Source: Roseitranquillus sp963749675
Lineage (GTDB): Bacteria > Pseudomonadota > Alphaproteobacteria > Rhodobacterales > Rhodobacteraceae
Reading direction: 5' to 3'
NCBI GenBank assembly: GCA_963749675.1
Contig: CAVVNT010000010.1
Span: forward strand, 1-64,000
Length of the DNA: 64,000 nucleotides
A program made the translations under genes and the position numbers. Below the pieces are notes generated by a model. The model was given only the letters and a program-made list of their open reading frames with translations, had not been told where the DNA came from and made no database searches. Of the stretch, positions 51,525 through 61,199 are shown piece by piece (positions within the stretch are counted from its first letter, which is position 1; every line of letters begins with the position of its first letter).

Positions 51525-52208
51525 TCAGACGCCCAGGTAGCGTTCCGCAACCTCGGCCGACAGGTCTTCCATCCTGCCGCTCCAGACGTCGCGCCCGCGC
51601 TCCAGCACCACCGTCCGGTCGGCGGCGCCGCGCAGTTCGGCAAGCGACTTGTCGATCAGCAGGATGGACAGGCCCATCGCCTTCAGCGACCGGATCGCCC
51701 CCCGAATCTCCTGTCGCACGACCGGAGCCAATCCTTCGGTCGCCTCGTCGAGGATCAGGAGCCGCGGGTTCGTCATCAGCGCCCGCGCGATGGTGAGCAT
51801 CTGCTGCTCGCCCCCCGACAACGTCCCCGCCCGCTGCTCCCGCCGCTCCTCCAGCCGCGGGAACAGCGCGCAGACCTCGCGCCAGCCCCATGGGCCCGGC
51901 CGCGCGGCGGCGGCGAGGTTTTCCCAGACGCTCAGCGGGCCGAAGCACCGACGCCCCTCCGGCACCAGCCCGATGCCGAGGCGCGCGACCCGGTGCGACG
52001 GCATCCGCGCCAGCGAGCGCCCGGAAAAGGCGATCCGGCCCTCCCAAGGCATGATCCGGGTTATGCAGCGCACCGTCGTGGTCTTGCCCATCCCGTTACG
52101 CCCCATCAGCGCGACCAACTCGCCCTCCGCCACCTCCAGGCTCACGCCGAAGAGCGCGGGCGTGGCGCCGTAGCGCGCCGTCACGCCGTCCAGCGAAAGA
52201 AGCGTCAT
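51525..52208 (-). CDS. livF: Branched-chain amino acid-type ABC ATPase LivF
   Basis: 227 residues. Walker A GRNGMGKTTTV, signature AGTLSGGEQQMLTIARAL, Walker B LLILDEATEGLAP. The short form without TOBE domain and the EGLAP block are typical of LivF. Four-base overlap with livG. Its stop lies 38 bases from that of soxR, which is convergent. Confidence 0.9.
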   Translation of the reverse strand: MTLLSLDGVTARYGATPALFGVSLEVAEGELVALMGRNGMGKTTTVRCITRIMPWEGRIAFSGRSLARMPSHRVARLGIGLVPEGRRCFGPLSVWENLAAAARPGPWGWREVCALFPRLEERREQRAGTLSGGEQQMLTIARALMTNPRLLILDEATEGLAPVVRQEIRGAIRSLKAMGLSILLIDKSLAELRGAADRTVVLERGRDVWSGRMEDLSAEVAERYLGV

Positions 52209-52954
52209 CCGTCGTCGCCCAGATACACGCGCCGAACCTCGTCGTGGCGCCGGATCGTCTCGGCGCCACCGGTCGCGATGACACGGCCCTGCGCCAACAC
52301 CGTGATCCGGTCCGAAAGGCGAAAGACCGTGTCCATGTCATGCTCGACCAGCAGCACCGGCGCCCTGCGCTTCAGTGCGATGAGCCGCTCGGCAAGCTCG
52401 GTCGCGCCTTCCGCACCCATCCCCGCCATCGGCTCGTCGAGCAGGAAGGTCCGCGGCCTGAGCGCCAGGGCCATCGCGATCTCGAGCTTCCGCCGCTCGC
52501 CGTGGCTGAGTTGCGCTGCGCGTATGCCCTCGCGGCCTGCGAGACCCGCCTCCGCGACGCTGGCCGCCGCCGGAGCAAGCAGTGCCTCGTCCGACAGCGC
52601 CCGCCGAAAGAAACCGAAGACCCGGCCGCTGGCACCCAGCGCAGACAGCATGACGTTTTGCAGCACCGTGAAGTCCGGCGCCACCGACGACACCTGAAAC
52701 GACCGCGCCAGCCCCATCCGCGCGCGATCGGCCACGCTGACTCCGGTGATGTCGCGCCCCAAAAAGCGGATGTGCCCCGCGTCGACCGCAAGCTCTCCCG
52801 TGACGAGCTGGATCAGCGTCGACTTGCCCGCGCCGTTGGGGCCGATCAGGGCGTGGATCTGGCCGGGATGAACGTCGAGCGTCACGCCGTCGACCGCGGC
52901 CAACGCGCCGAACCGCTTCGCCACGGCCGCGATCTGCAGTACCGGCTCACCCAT
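52205..52954 (-). CDS. livG: Branched-chain amino acid-type ABC ATPase LivG
   Basis: 249 residues. Walker A GPNGAGKSTLIQLV, signature QLSHGERRKLEIAMAL, Walker B TFLLDEPMAGMG. The AGMG block and the adjacent livF fit LivG. Eight-base overlap with livM. Confidence 0.9.
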   Translation of the reverse strand: MGEPVLQIAAVAKRFGALAAVDGVTLDVHPGQIHALIGPNGAGKSTLIQLVTGELAVDAGHIRFLGRDITGVSVADRARMGLARSFQVSSVAPDFTVLQNVMLSALGASGRVFGFFRRALSDEALLAPAAASVAEAGLAGREGIRAAQLSHGERRKLEIAMALALRPRTFLLDEPMAGMGAEGATELAERLIALKRRAPVLLVEHDMDTVFRLSDRITVLAQGRVIATGGAETIRRHDEVRRVYLGDDG

Positions 52955-53933
52955 CGGTCCGCCCCGCGGCGGCGCCGACGACGCCGCCGGGCGCGAACAT
53001 CACGACCAGCAGCAGCAGAAGTCCGAGCCAGAATTGCCAGTAGTCGCTCACGCCTCCCAGAGCATGTTCCAGGCCGACGAGCACGATCGCACCGGCCACC
53101 GGCCCGCACAGTCGCCCGACGCCGCCAAGGATCACGATCACCAGGATCTCGCCCGACGTCTGCCAGCTCAGCATCGCCGGGCTGACGAAGCGGTTGAGGT
53201 CGGCGAACAGCGCGCCCGCGATCCCGGTAATGGCGCCGGAGATCACGAACCCCGTCAGCAGGATCGCGCCCGGCCGGATCCCGGTCGCCGCCAGACGCCG
53301 TCTGTTCTGGCGCGCCGCCTGCAGCGCCAGGCCGAAGCGGCTGCCGGCAATGCGCGCAGTCAGCCAGACCGCCGCTACGAGCCAAGCATACGCCAGCCCG
53401 AAGAATTGGGTCGGACTCATCGTGTCGAGGCAGGGAAAGCGGGAGCGCACGTAGATCGGCAGCCCGTCCTCGCCGCCGTAGGCCGGCCACGAGACCATGA
53501 AGTAGAAGACCATCTGCGCGAAGGCGAGCGTGATCATGATGAAGAAGACGCCTGTCGTCCTGAGGCTCAGAAGGCCGATGACCAGCGCCGCGAGGGCCGA
53601 GACCATGGCGGCGGCCGGCCAGATGAGCAGCATCTGCGTCGTCCCGCCGACCTCGGTCGGCCATGTGAGCAGCGGCGAATGGTTCAGCGCGTGGCTGGCG
53701 AGAATCCCCGCCACATAGCCCCCGAGGCCGAAGAAGGCCGCGTGGCCGAAGCTCACGAGGCCGCCGTAGCCCAAGGCGAGATTCAGCCCGACCGCCGCCA
53801 GAGCAAGGATCGCGGCCCGCGTCGCGAGCGTGACCCAGAACGTCTCGCCGACCAGGACGGCGATCATCACGAACACCGGCAGCAACACCAGGAGCATGGC
53901 GTTCACCAGCCTTCCACGCGTGGCCGGCGTCAT
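52947..53933 (-). CDS. livM: Branched-chain amino acid-type ABC permease LivM
   Basis: 328 residues, about nine membrane helices. LALGYGGLVSFGHAAFFGLGGY and the LRTTGVFFIMITLAFAQM block are hallmarks of LivM; GRLCGPVAGAIVLVGLEHAL is the conserved EAA-like region. It overlaps livH by four bases. Confidence 0.9.
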   Translation of the reverse strand: MTPATRGRLVNAMLLVLLPVFVMIAVLVGETFWVTLATRAAILALAAVGLNLALGYGGLVSFGHAAFFGLGGYVAGILASHALNHSPLLTWPTEVGGTTQMLLIWPAAAMVSALAALVIGLLSLRTTGVFFIMITLAFAQMVFYFMVSWPAYGGEDGLPIYVRSRFPCLDTMSPTQFFGLAYAWLVAAVWLTARIAGSRFGLALQAARQNRRRLAATGIRPGAILLTGFVISGAITGIAGALFADLNRFVSPAMLSWQTSGEILVIVILGGVGRLCGPVAGAIVLVGLEHALGGVSDYWQFWLGLLLLLVVMFAPGGVVGAAAGRTDG

Positions 53934-54846
53934 GCCGCCCCGAACAGGCCGCCCGGCCGCCAGACAAGCACCGCCGCCATCAGCACGTAGATCGCCATCG
54001 ACGCCAGCGCCGCGCCGATCGTGTTCGCCGAGGACGGGTCCATGACCAACGCGAAGGCCTGCGGCAGAAGCACCCGCCCCAGCGTGTCGGTCAGGCCGAC
54101 GGCAAGCGCGCCCAGGAACGCGCCCTTGATCGAGCCGATGCCGCCGATCACGATGACCACGAAGGCCAGGATCAGCACCGGCTCGCCCATGCCGACCTGC
54201 ACGGACTGCAACGTGCCGACCAGCGCTCCGGCGAGGCCGGCCAGCGCCGCGCCAAGCGCGAAGACGAGCGTGTAGAGGCGGCCGATGTCGACGCCGAGCG
54301 CGGCGATCATCTCCCGGTCGGCCTCGCCCGCCCGGATCCGGATGCCGAGCCGCGTCCGGCCGATCAGCCAGAACAGCGCGCCCGCCACCGCGAGGCCGAT
54401 GCCGATCAGCATCAGCCGGAACGCCGGATAGACGATCCCCCCGGGCAGCGTGACGGATCCCCCAGGCTGTCCGGCACGGCGAGGTAGAGCGGGAACGACC
54501 CGAACAGCCACCGCGTCGCTTCGGAAAACATCAGGATCAGTGCGAAGGTGGCGAGCACCTGGTCAAGATGATCGCGCTGATAGAGCCTGCGGATCACCAG
54601 CACCTCCACCACGACGCCCGCCGCCGCCGCGGCCGCGAGCGCAGCGACGAGCCCCACCCAGAACGACCCCGTTGCCGCTGCGGACGCCGCGCAAGCGAAC
54701 GCACCGACCATGAAGAGCGAGCCGTGGGCGAGGTTGATGAGGCCCATCACGCCGAAGATCAGCGTCAGCCCCGCCGCCATCAGGAACAGCATCAGCCCTA
54801 GCTGGATCCCGTTCAGAAGCTGCTCCGCAAGAAGCGGCGCGCTCAC
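53930..54846 (-). CDS. livH: Branched-chain amino acid-type ABC permease LivH (one frameshift)
   Basis: About 305 residues, eight membrane helices. The N-terminal frame has GLTLIFGVMGLINLAHGSLFM and the C-terminal frame GEADREMIAALGVDIGRLY and FVVIVIGGIGSIKGAFLGA. The frames join near 54460 if one G is missing from a run of G; this is one of the few deletions rather than insertions. It starts at a GTG. A long hairpin lies between it and the binding protein gene upstream. Confidence 0.85.
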
Positions 54847-54854
54847 GGCGGAGG

Positions 54855-54911
54855 GCGGACGGCGCGGAGGGCGGCGGGTGGGCGGGTGGTGCCGCCCTCC
54901 GCGCCGTCCGC
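54855..54911. repeat. 21-base perfect inverted repeat between binding protein and livH genes
   Basis: Arms 54855-54875 and 54891-54911 are exact reverse complements over 21 bases (GCGGACGGCG... and ...CGCCGTCCGC) with a 15-base G-rich loop. The minus-strand transcript would fold it into a very stable stem nine bases after the binding protein stop. No T tract follows, so it is more likely an mRNA stabiliser or partial attenuator than a full terminator. Confidence 0.85.
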
Positions 54912-54919
54912 GCCGGAGC

Positions 54920-56047
54920 CTACATGCTGCACTCGCCCGCGTAGGCGTCGGCGTGATCCTCCAGCGCCGTGCCGACGATCCGGTTCGTCAGAACCCCGTC
55001 CCGGTCGACGACCTCGCGCACGTAGATATCCTGGATCGGATGGTGATTCGGCCCGAACTCGAAGTCGCCGCGGACGCTTTCAAACTCCGCCGCCTCGAGC
55101 GCCGCGCGGAACGCCTCCGGGTTCGACGGATGCGCCCTCTCCAGTGCCGACAGCAGAAGGTTCGCAGTGTCGAAGCCCTGCGCCGCGTACAGCGACGGCA
55201 GGCGCCCGTAGGCGTCCTCGAACGAAGCGACGAACGCCTCGTTCGCGGCGTTGTCGAGATCGGGGGACCACTGCGCGGTATTTCGCACTCCGAGCGCCGC
55301 CTCTCCGACCGCCGGAAGGATGTCCTGGCTGAACGAGAAGGCGGGACCGATCAGCGGCGTCTCCACACCCGACTGGTCGTACTGCTTGATGAAGCTGATG
55401 CCCATCCCTCCCGGCAGGAAGAAGAAGACGGCGTCGGCGTCGCTGGCCCTGATCTGGGCGATCTCGGCGGCGTAGTCGGTCTGGCCGAGCTGGGTATAGA
55501 CCTCGCCCGCGAGGTCGCCCTCGTAGAACCGCTTGAACCCGGTGAGCGAATCCTGCCCCGCCGGATAGTTCGGCGCCATGATGAAGACGCTCCCGTAACC
55601 GGCATCATTGGCGTAGGCACCGGCGGCCTCGTGCAGGTTGTCGTTCTGGTAGGACACGCTGAAGTAGTTCGGATGGCATCCTCGGCCGGCCAGCTGCGAC
55701 GGTGCGGCATTGGCCGACAGGTAGAATTTTCCCTGCGCCGTGGCCGAAGGGACCACCGCCATGGCGAGGTTCGAGAAGATGATGCCCGTCAGCACGTCGA
55801 CATCGTCCGACTGGATCATCTCGTCGGCGATCTGCACGGCGACATCGGGTTTCCGCTGGTCATCCTCGACGAACAACTCGACCTCGTGACCCTCGGCCTG
55901 CTCGAGCGCCAGCTGAAAGCCGTCGCGGACGTCGAGGCCCAGGCCCGCGCCGCCGCCCGAAAGGGTCGTGATCATCCCCACCTTCGTCGGTTCGGCCGCC
56001 GCGGCGCCAGCCGCAATCAGCAGTGCCGCCGCAATCGTCAGCTTCAT
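54920..56047 (-). CDS. LivK-type periplasmic substrate-binding protein
   Basis: 375 residues. A signal peptide (MKLTIAAALLIAAGAAAAE) precedes a periplasmic-binding fold type I: VGMITTLSGGGAGLGLDVRDG, VEDDQRKPDVAVQIADEM and IMAPNYPAGQDSLTGFKRFY. Ligands in this branch include amino acids, amides and aromatic acids, so the substrate cannot be named. First gene of a five-gene importer. Nearness to the sox cluster is not evidence of a sulfur substrate. Confidence 0.88.
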   Translation of the reverse strand: MKLTIAAALLIAAGAAAAEPTKVGMITTLSGGGAGLGLDVRDGFQLALEQAEGHEVELFVEDDQRKPDVAVQIADEMIQSDDVDVLTGIIFSNLAMAVVPSATAQGKFYLSANAAPSQLAGRGCHPNYFSVSYQNDNLHEAAGAYANDAGYGSVFIMAPNYPAGQDSLTGFKRFYEGDLAGEVYTQLGQTDYAAEIAQIRASDADAVFFFLPGGMGISFIKQYDQSGVETPLIGPAFSFSQDILPAVGEAALGVRNTAQWSPDLDNAANEAFVASFEDAYGRLPSLYAAQGFDTANLLLSALERAHPSNPEAFRAALEAAEFESVRGDFEFGPNHHPIQDIYVREVVDRDGVLTNRIVGTALEDHADAYAGECSM

Positions 56048-56134
56048 CCGTCATGCTCCCCGTTTCGGCCGGTCTGACGCCGGCATCAGCGCACTCTTAA
56101 GCGACGGAGGCCTCCGCGAAAAGCCCGCGCAAGG

Positions 56135-56476
56135 TCAGTTCTTGTCGGAGAGCAGAGACTGAAGGTTCGACCGGGCGATAGGCTTGGTCAGCAGTGGCGC
56201 ATCCGCAAAGGCCGGCGGCAGCTCTTCCCGGGTCCGTCCCGTCACGAACGCGAACGGGATCCCCCGCTCGGTCAGCGCGCTTCCCGCCTCCTCGCTCGAC
56301 GTCGGTCCGACGCTGTGGTCGAGCAGGGCGAAGTCGATCCCTATGTCGCTCCTGATCGCCTCGACGGCGTCGGCGACCCGCCGAAACGGGCCGACGGCAA
56401 CATGCCCCAGATCCGAGATCATCCCGGCGAGGTCCATCGAGATCAGGACGTCGTCTTCGAGAACAAGGACCCGCAT
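56135..56476 (-). CDS. Stand-alone response regulator receiver protein
   Basis: 113 residues with receiver domain only. MRVLVLEDDVLISMDLAGMI holds the acidic pair, IDFALLDHSVGP the phosphorylated Asp, FAFVTGRT the Thr and PLLTKPI the Lys. There is no output domain, so it acts by protein contact or as a phosphate relay; its kinase is not in the window. Transcribed from the space shared with deoC on the opposite strand. Confidence 0.88.
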   Translation of the reverse strand: MRVLVLEDDVLISMDLAGMISDLGHVAVGPFRRVADAVEAIRSDIGIDFALLDHSVGPTSSEEAGSALTERGIPFAFVTGRTREELPPAFADAPLLTKPIARSNLQSLLSDKN

Positions 56477-56635
56477 CGCACCCCAACCTCGCACACCCGC
56501 GCCGCGCCATAAAAGCCGGCTCAGCATGCTCATTTTCGAAAAAATCTGCCTGGAGGTCAAGCAAGGGCGGGCCGCTAGCCCTCTGTCCGGCTTTGCGATA
56601 CAGGATGTCCGAGAGAGATGGAGGAGGTTATCTCG

Positions 56636-57619
56636 ATGAGCCGCCCGCAACCCTCCGAAATTGCCACCCTGCACGGCACCGCCAGAAACCCGGGCATTCC
56701 GCTCGATCTCGAGCTGGTGCGCGGGGTGCAGGCGAACATGTCGGCGATCGAGCGCCGGGCCGCGACGCTGCCGGGCCGGAGATCGGTCAAGAAGGAGTGG
56801 CAGGCCGCCTGGCTTCTGCGGGCGATCACGCTCATCGACCTCACGACCCTGGCTGGCGACGACACGTCGGGCCGCGTGCGCCGCCTCTGCGCCAAGGCCG
56901 CCAACCCGATCCGCCGCGACCTGCTCGACGCTCTCGGAATGCCGCCCATCCATGTCGGCGCCGTCTGCGTCTACCACGACATGGTCGAGACCGCGGTGCG
57001 AGCGCTCGAGGGCACCGGCATCCCGGTCGCCGCCGTCTCGACCGGTTTTCCCGCCGGCCTCTCGCCGTTCGGCCTGCGCGTCGCCGAGATCGAGGAGAGC
57101 GTGAAGGCCGGCGCCGCCGAGATCGACATCGTGATCTCCCGCCGCCACGTCCTGACCGGCAACTGGCAGGCGCTCTACGACGAGATGCGGCATTTCCGCG
57201 CCGCCTGCGGCGACGCCCACGTCAAGGCGATCCTGGCGACCGGAGAGCTCGGCACGCTGCGCAACGTCGCCCGCGCCAGCCACGTCTGCATGATGGCCGG
57301 CGCCGACTTCATCAAGACGTCCACGGGCAAGGAGAGCGTCAACGCCACCCTCCCCGTCACCCTGACCATGGTCCGTGCCATCCGCGACTACCACGAGAAG
57401 ACCGGCCACCGCATAGGCTACAAGCCCGCCGGCGGCATCTCCAAGGCCAAGGACGCCCTGACCTACCTCGCCCTGATCAAGGACGAGCTCGGCGACCGCT
57501 GGCTCCGCCCCGACCTCTTCCGCTTCGGCGCCTCGTCCCTCCTCGGCGACATCGAGCGCCAGCTCGAACACCACGTCACGGGCCGCTATTCGGCGGCAAA
57601 CCGGCACCCGATGGGGTGA
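56636..57619 (+). CDS. deoC: Deoxyribose-phosphate aldolase
   Basis: Splits 2-deoxyribose-5-phosphate to acetaldehyde and glyceraldehyde-3-phosphate. 327 residues, the longer form found in Rhodobacterales. The catalytic Lys is in GADFIKTSTGKE, the second in GYKPAGGISKAKDAL, and VGAVCVYHDMV and VKAILATGELG are the other barrel motifs. The ATG at 56636 is preceded at eight bases by GAGGAGG, so it is preferred to ATG 56618. An aldehyde dehydrogenase follows, as expected, but separated by an inserted segment. Confidence 0.94.
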   Translation: MSRPQPSEIATLHGTARNPGIPLDLELVRGVQANMSAIERRAATLPGRRSVKKEWQAAWLLRAITLIDLTTLAGDDTSGRVRRLCAKAANPIRRDLLDALGMPPIHVGAVCVYHDMVETAVRALEGTGIPVAAVSTGFPAGLSPFGLRVAEIEESVKAGAAEIDIVISRRHVLTGNWQALYDEMRHFRAACGDAHVKAILATGELGTLRNVARASHVCMMAGADFIKTSTGKESVNATLPVTLTMVRAIRDYHEKTGHRIGYKPAGGISKAKDALTYLALIKDELGDRWLRPDLFRFGASSLLGDIERQLEHHVTGRYSAANRHPMG

Positions 57620-57624
57620 AAAAC

Positions 57625-58182
57625 ATGGACATTCAATTGGCCCTGCGGAGCGCTCGCAAGTTCCATCGATCCGCTAAGCCTGGAATCGCAGCACTCGTTA
57701 GGCCGCTCAATGAGACGCCCCGATACGACGTCGCCGAGATCGCCTTTCTTGCAACTCAACTCACGTTCGCGACAGAGCTATATCTGAAGGTTGGTCTCGC
57801 GCTCCACCAGACCGTCCCACCTCACTGGCACAGCCTGATCGACCTGTTCAATAAACTCCACGAAGCGAACAGACGCCGGCTTCAGACCTCGTACTCCTTA
57901 AAGATGAGTCATTTAACGGAGTTTACAGCAATTAGCCTAGAGCTCGCCACAAGAACCCCGGATGAACCACCAGAGGCGCGGACGGAGCAGGAAGGCAGCA
58001 AGACCCTTATTAAGATGCTAAGCGAAACCGGAGACGCCTACAAGACTTGGCGGTACCTGTTTCAGGCGCCTGCCCGCCCGCCTAGCCAGTTCCTCATCTC
58101 ATTCCATCATGCCGGATTGGACGTCCTCTGCGAATCAATGGACGAGCATTTCTCTCCGATGCTCACTTCTGAGGCATCATGA
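57625..58182 (+). CDS. HEPN-like protein in an inserted segment
   Basis: 185 residues. The pattern AFLATQLTFATELYLKVGLAL then HSLIDLFNKLHEANR is reminiscent of HEPN domains, all-alpha proteins often in toxin-antitoxin or defence settings. The RxxxxH ribonuclease motif of active HEPN toxins is not seen, so enzyme activity is doubtful. Base composition is visibly lower in GC than deoC and ALDH16 on either side. The gene seems to have been inserted between two functionally linked genes. The name is a resemblance judged by eye. Confidence 0.55.
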   Translation: MDIQLALRSARKFHRSAKPGIAALVRPLNETPRYDVAEIAFLATQLTFATELYLKVGLALHQTVPPHWHSLIDLFNKLHEANRRRLQTSYSLKMSHLTEFTAISLELATRTPDEPPEARTEQEGSKTLIKMLSETGDAYKTWRYLFQAPARPPSQFLISFHHAGLDVLCESMDEHFSPMLTSEAS

Positions 58183-58235
58183 ACGTCGGAGGTATCTTCA
58201 AGACGATGCAAAGCGTTCGTGGTCGCCCGAGGGAT
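58179..58235 (+). repeat. Degenerate copy of the ALDH16 gene start
   Basis: ATGAACGTC, ATCTTC and AGAC.ATG, followed by CCCGAGGG, recur at the same spacing (within two bases) as at the ALDH16 start at 58890. The translations MNVGGIFKTM and MNVRDIFETM agree at seven of ten residues. The frame does not lead into an aldehyde dehydrogenase here. It is best explained as a decayed duplicate left by insertion of the 57625-58889 segment. Confidence 0.6.
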
Positions 58236-58437
58236 GTAACCGACCAAGCCCCGCCCGTTTGCGTCCCCCGCCCGGAATCAAGGCGCGTCAGCGCCGCCGG
58301 GCAGCGCCCGACCGCCCCCCGGGCGGGCGATCCTTCGCCCGACGCTCTCCGCTCCGCCGCCGCGGCGGAACGGCACGATAAACCGCAGACCACACCCGTC
58401 GCAGCGCCCCCCCGCGGTCGGGCCCTGCCCTCCGTCA
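58236..58437. other. GC-rich non-coding stretch
   Basis: About 200 bases of very GC-rich DNA with many short inverted repeats of C and G runs. Open frames in it have no protein-like composition. I see no gene, and no clear terminator with a T tract. Confidence 0.5.
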
Positions 58438-58779
58438 TTGCAGGTCGGCAACCGGTTCACAGCGTTCGCGCGGCGCATTGCCCGATCGGCTGGATCCCGG
58501 CCCTCGTTCTTCTGTCCCTTCTCGCCCAGCCGGCCGCAGCAGATTTCCTCGGCATCCCGCTCGGTGCGCCAACCCTTCATCAAGTTCTGCCCCGACGGCT
58601 CCATCGTCGGTTCCCTCGGCCCTAGTCGCCCCGATGAGGCCCGCGACACCTTCGGCGCCTTCGCCTACGACAGCCGCACCGGCCGGACCGAGTTCCTCAG
58701 GCGCGACGAGGACTTCAATGACCGGCTCGCCAACAACCCCTGCGTGAGACAGCCGGTCGGCAGAAGGTCGAAGAGGTAG
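58438..58779 (+). CDS. Possible small secreted protein (frame broken)
   Basis: One frame encodes a convincing signal-peptide core (IPALVLLSLLAQPAAADFLG) and another, one base later, a polar tail (FCPDGSIVGSLGP, TFGAFAYDSRTGRTEF, RDEDFNDRLANNPC). Together they would form a short exported protein of about 100 residues with a single frame change near 58570. No proper start codon is visible in the signal-peptide frame. Family not recognised. Confidence 0.35.
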   Translation: MQVGNRFTAFARRIARSAGSRPSFFCPFSPSRPQQISSASRSVRQPFIKFCPDGSIVGSLGPSRPDEARDTFGAFAYDSRTGRTEFLRRDEDFNDRLANNPCVRQPVGRRSKR

Positions 58780-58889
58780 GGCGCGGAATGCTTGCGGTTA
58801 ACGGTAGTCGGAAACTTTTACCACATCAGTCACTTGCCGGATCCATCCAACGTGGACACCCCTGAGCAGAACCAACGCCGGAGGCCCCG

Positions 58890-61199
58890 ATGAACGTCCG
58901 CGACATCTTCGAGACCATGGACTACGGCCCCGCCCCCGAGGGCGCCGCCGAAGCCCACGCCTGGCTCGACCGCCACGGCCGCCGCTTCGGCTGCTTCATC
59001 GGAGGCGCCTTCACCGAGCCCGGCGAGACCTTCCCCAGCCGCAACCCCGCGACGACCGAAGTTCTGGCCGAGGTCACCCAGGCCACCCAAGGTCGACATC
59101 GACGCCGCCGTGAAGTCCGCCCGCAAGGCTCAAGCTCGACTGGGCGCAGGACGGCCCCGCCCGCGCCCGCGTCCTCTACGCCCTCGCCCGCCTCGTCCAG
59201 AAGCAGTCGCGCCTCTTCGCCGTCCTCGAGACCCTCGACAACGGCAAGCCGATCCGCGAGAGCCGCGACATCGACATCCCCCTCGTCGCCCGCCACTTCT
59301 ACTACCACGCCGGCATGGCCCAGCTGATGGCGACCGAGCTGCCCGACCGCGCGCCTCTCGGCGTCTGCGGCCAGATCGTGCCGTGGAACTTTCCCCTCCT
59401 GATGCTCGCGTGGAAGATCGCCCCGGCCCTCGCCATGGGCAACACCGTCGTCCTCAAGCCCGCCGAGTACACCTCGCTCACCGCGCTCCTCTTCGCCGAC
59501 CTCAGCCGCGAGGCCGGCGTCCCCCCGGGCGTCCTCAACGTCGTCACCGGAGACGGGGCGGTGGGCGAGATGATCGTGGGCGCGGAGGTCGACAAGATCG
59601 CGTTCACCGGCTCCACGGCCGTCGGCCGCCGCATCCGCGAGGCGACCGCGGGGTCCGGCAAGTCGCTCACGCTCGAGCTCGGCGGCAAGTCGCCCTACAT
59701 CGTCTTCGACGACGCCGACCTCGACAGCGCCATCGAGGGGCTGGTCGATGCGATCTGGTTCAACCAGGGCCAGGTCTGCTGCGCCGGCTCGCGCCTGCTG
59801 GTGCAGGAGAGCGTTGCCGAGGCGTTCCACGCCAAGCTGAAGCGCCGGATGGACACGCTCCGCGTCGGCGACCCGATGGACAAGGCGATCGACGTCGGCG
59901 CCGTCGTCGACCCGGTGCAGCTCAAGGCGATCACCGAGATGGTCGAGGGCACGGCGGGCGAGGTCCACCGCGCCAACGTGCCGGTGCCGGAGGGCTGCTT
60001 CTACCCGCCGACGCTGATCACCGGGCTCAGCCCCTCCGACCGCTTGATGCAGGAGGAGATCTTCGGCCCCGTCCTCGTCTCCACCACCTTCCGCACGCCC
60101 GCCGAGGCGGTACAGCTCGCCAACGACACCCGCTACGGGCTTGCGGCGACGCTCTGGACCGAGAACGTGAACCTCGCCCTCGACGTGGCACCCAAGCTCG
60201 CGGCGGGCGTCGTCTGGGTCAACGCCACCAACCTCTTCGACGCCGCGGCCCCGTTCGGCGGCGTCCGCGAGAGCGGGTTCGGGCGCGAGGGCGGCTGGAC
60301 CGGCCTCGACGCCTACACCCGGCGCGCCGCAAAGGTGACGGCGCCGTCCCCGGCGGAGCCCTTCCCCGCCGGGAAGATGTTGCGTGACAAAGGGTTAGAC
60401 CGTACGTCCAAGTTATACATCGGTGGCAAGCAGGCGCGTCCCGACGGCGGCTATTCACGGGCGGTCTGGTCGCCGAAGGGCCGGCTCCTCGGCCACGCCT
60501 CTCTCGCCAACCGCAAGGACGTCCGCAACGCCGTCGAGGCCGCGCGCGGCGCGGCCGGCTGGTCGCGCACCACCGGCCACGCACGGGCGCAGATCCTCTA
60601 CTACCTCGCCGAGAACCTCTCGGCGCGCGCCGACGAGTTCGCCGCCCGCCTGCACGACCTGACCGGCAAGAAGGGCGAGGCCGAGGTCGCGGCCGCCGTC
60701 GACCACCTGTTCACGGCCGCCGCCTGGGCCGACAAGCTCGACGGCCGCGCCGCGGGCGTTCCGCTTCGCGGCGTCGCGCTGGCCATGAACGAGCCCGTGG
60801 GCGTCATCGGCGCCCTCTGCCCCGACGAGGCGCCGCTCGCTGGGCCTCGTCGCGCTCGTCGCCCCGGCGCTCGCCATGGGCAACCGCATCGTCGCCGTCG
60901 CCTCTGAGCCCTTCCCGCTCGCCGCGACCGACTTCTACCAGGTGCTCGAGACGTCGGACGTGCCAGCGGGCGTCGCGAACATCCTGACAGGCGATCATGC
61001 AGAACTGGCGAAGACCCTCGCCGGCCACCTGGACGTCGACGCCGTCTGGTCCTTCGGGCCCGCCGATACCGCAATGATCGAGCGCGAGAGCGCCGGTAAC
61101 CTCAAGCGCACCTGGACCTCCGGCGCCTGGGACGACGTCGGCGCCGCGCTCCGGCAGGCGACCGAGACCAAGACGATCTGGATCCCCTACGGCGAGTAG
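58890..61199 (+). CDS. Aldehyde dehydrogenase, ALDH16-type two-domain (three frameshifts)
   Basis: About 770 residues, oxidises aldehydes to acids with NAD. The first domain is complete: IVPWNFPLLMLAWKIAPALA, FTGSTAVGRRIREAT, LTLELGGKSPYIVF and the catalytic Cys in NQGQVCCAGSRLLV. A second domain (VIGALCPDEAPL, then LGLVALVAPALAMGN) repeats the fold but lacks the catalytic Cys and Glu motifs, the arrangement known for bacterial ALDH16. Extra bases near 59090, 59130 and 60845 break the frame and together restore it. The likely substrate, acetaldehyde from DeoC, is inferred from position. Stop overlaps the convergent gene by 13 bases. Confidence 0.88.

Noticed and set aside
51525..56047. ABC importer as a dedicated thiosulfate or organosulfur transporter
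   Set aside because: It only neighbours the sox cluster, is convergent with soxR and has ordinary LivKHMGF features; nothing points to a sulfur ligand.
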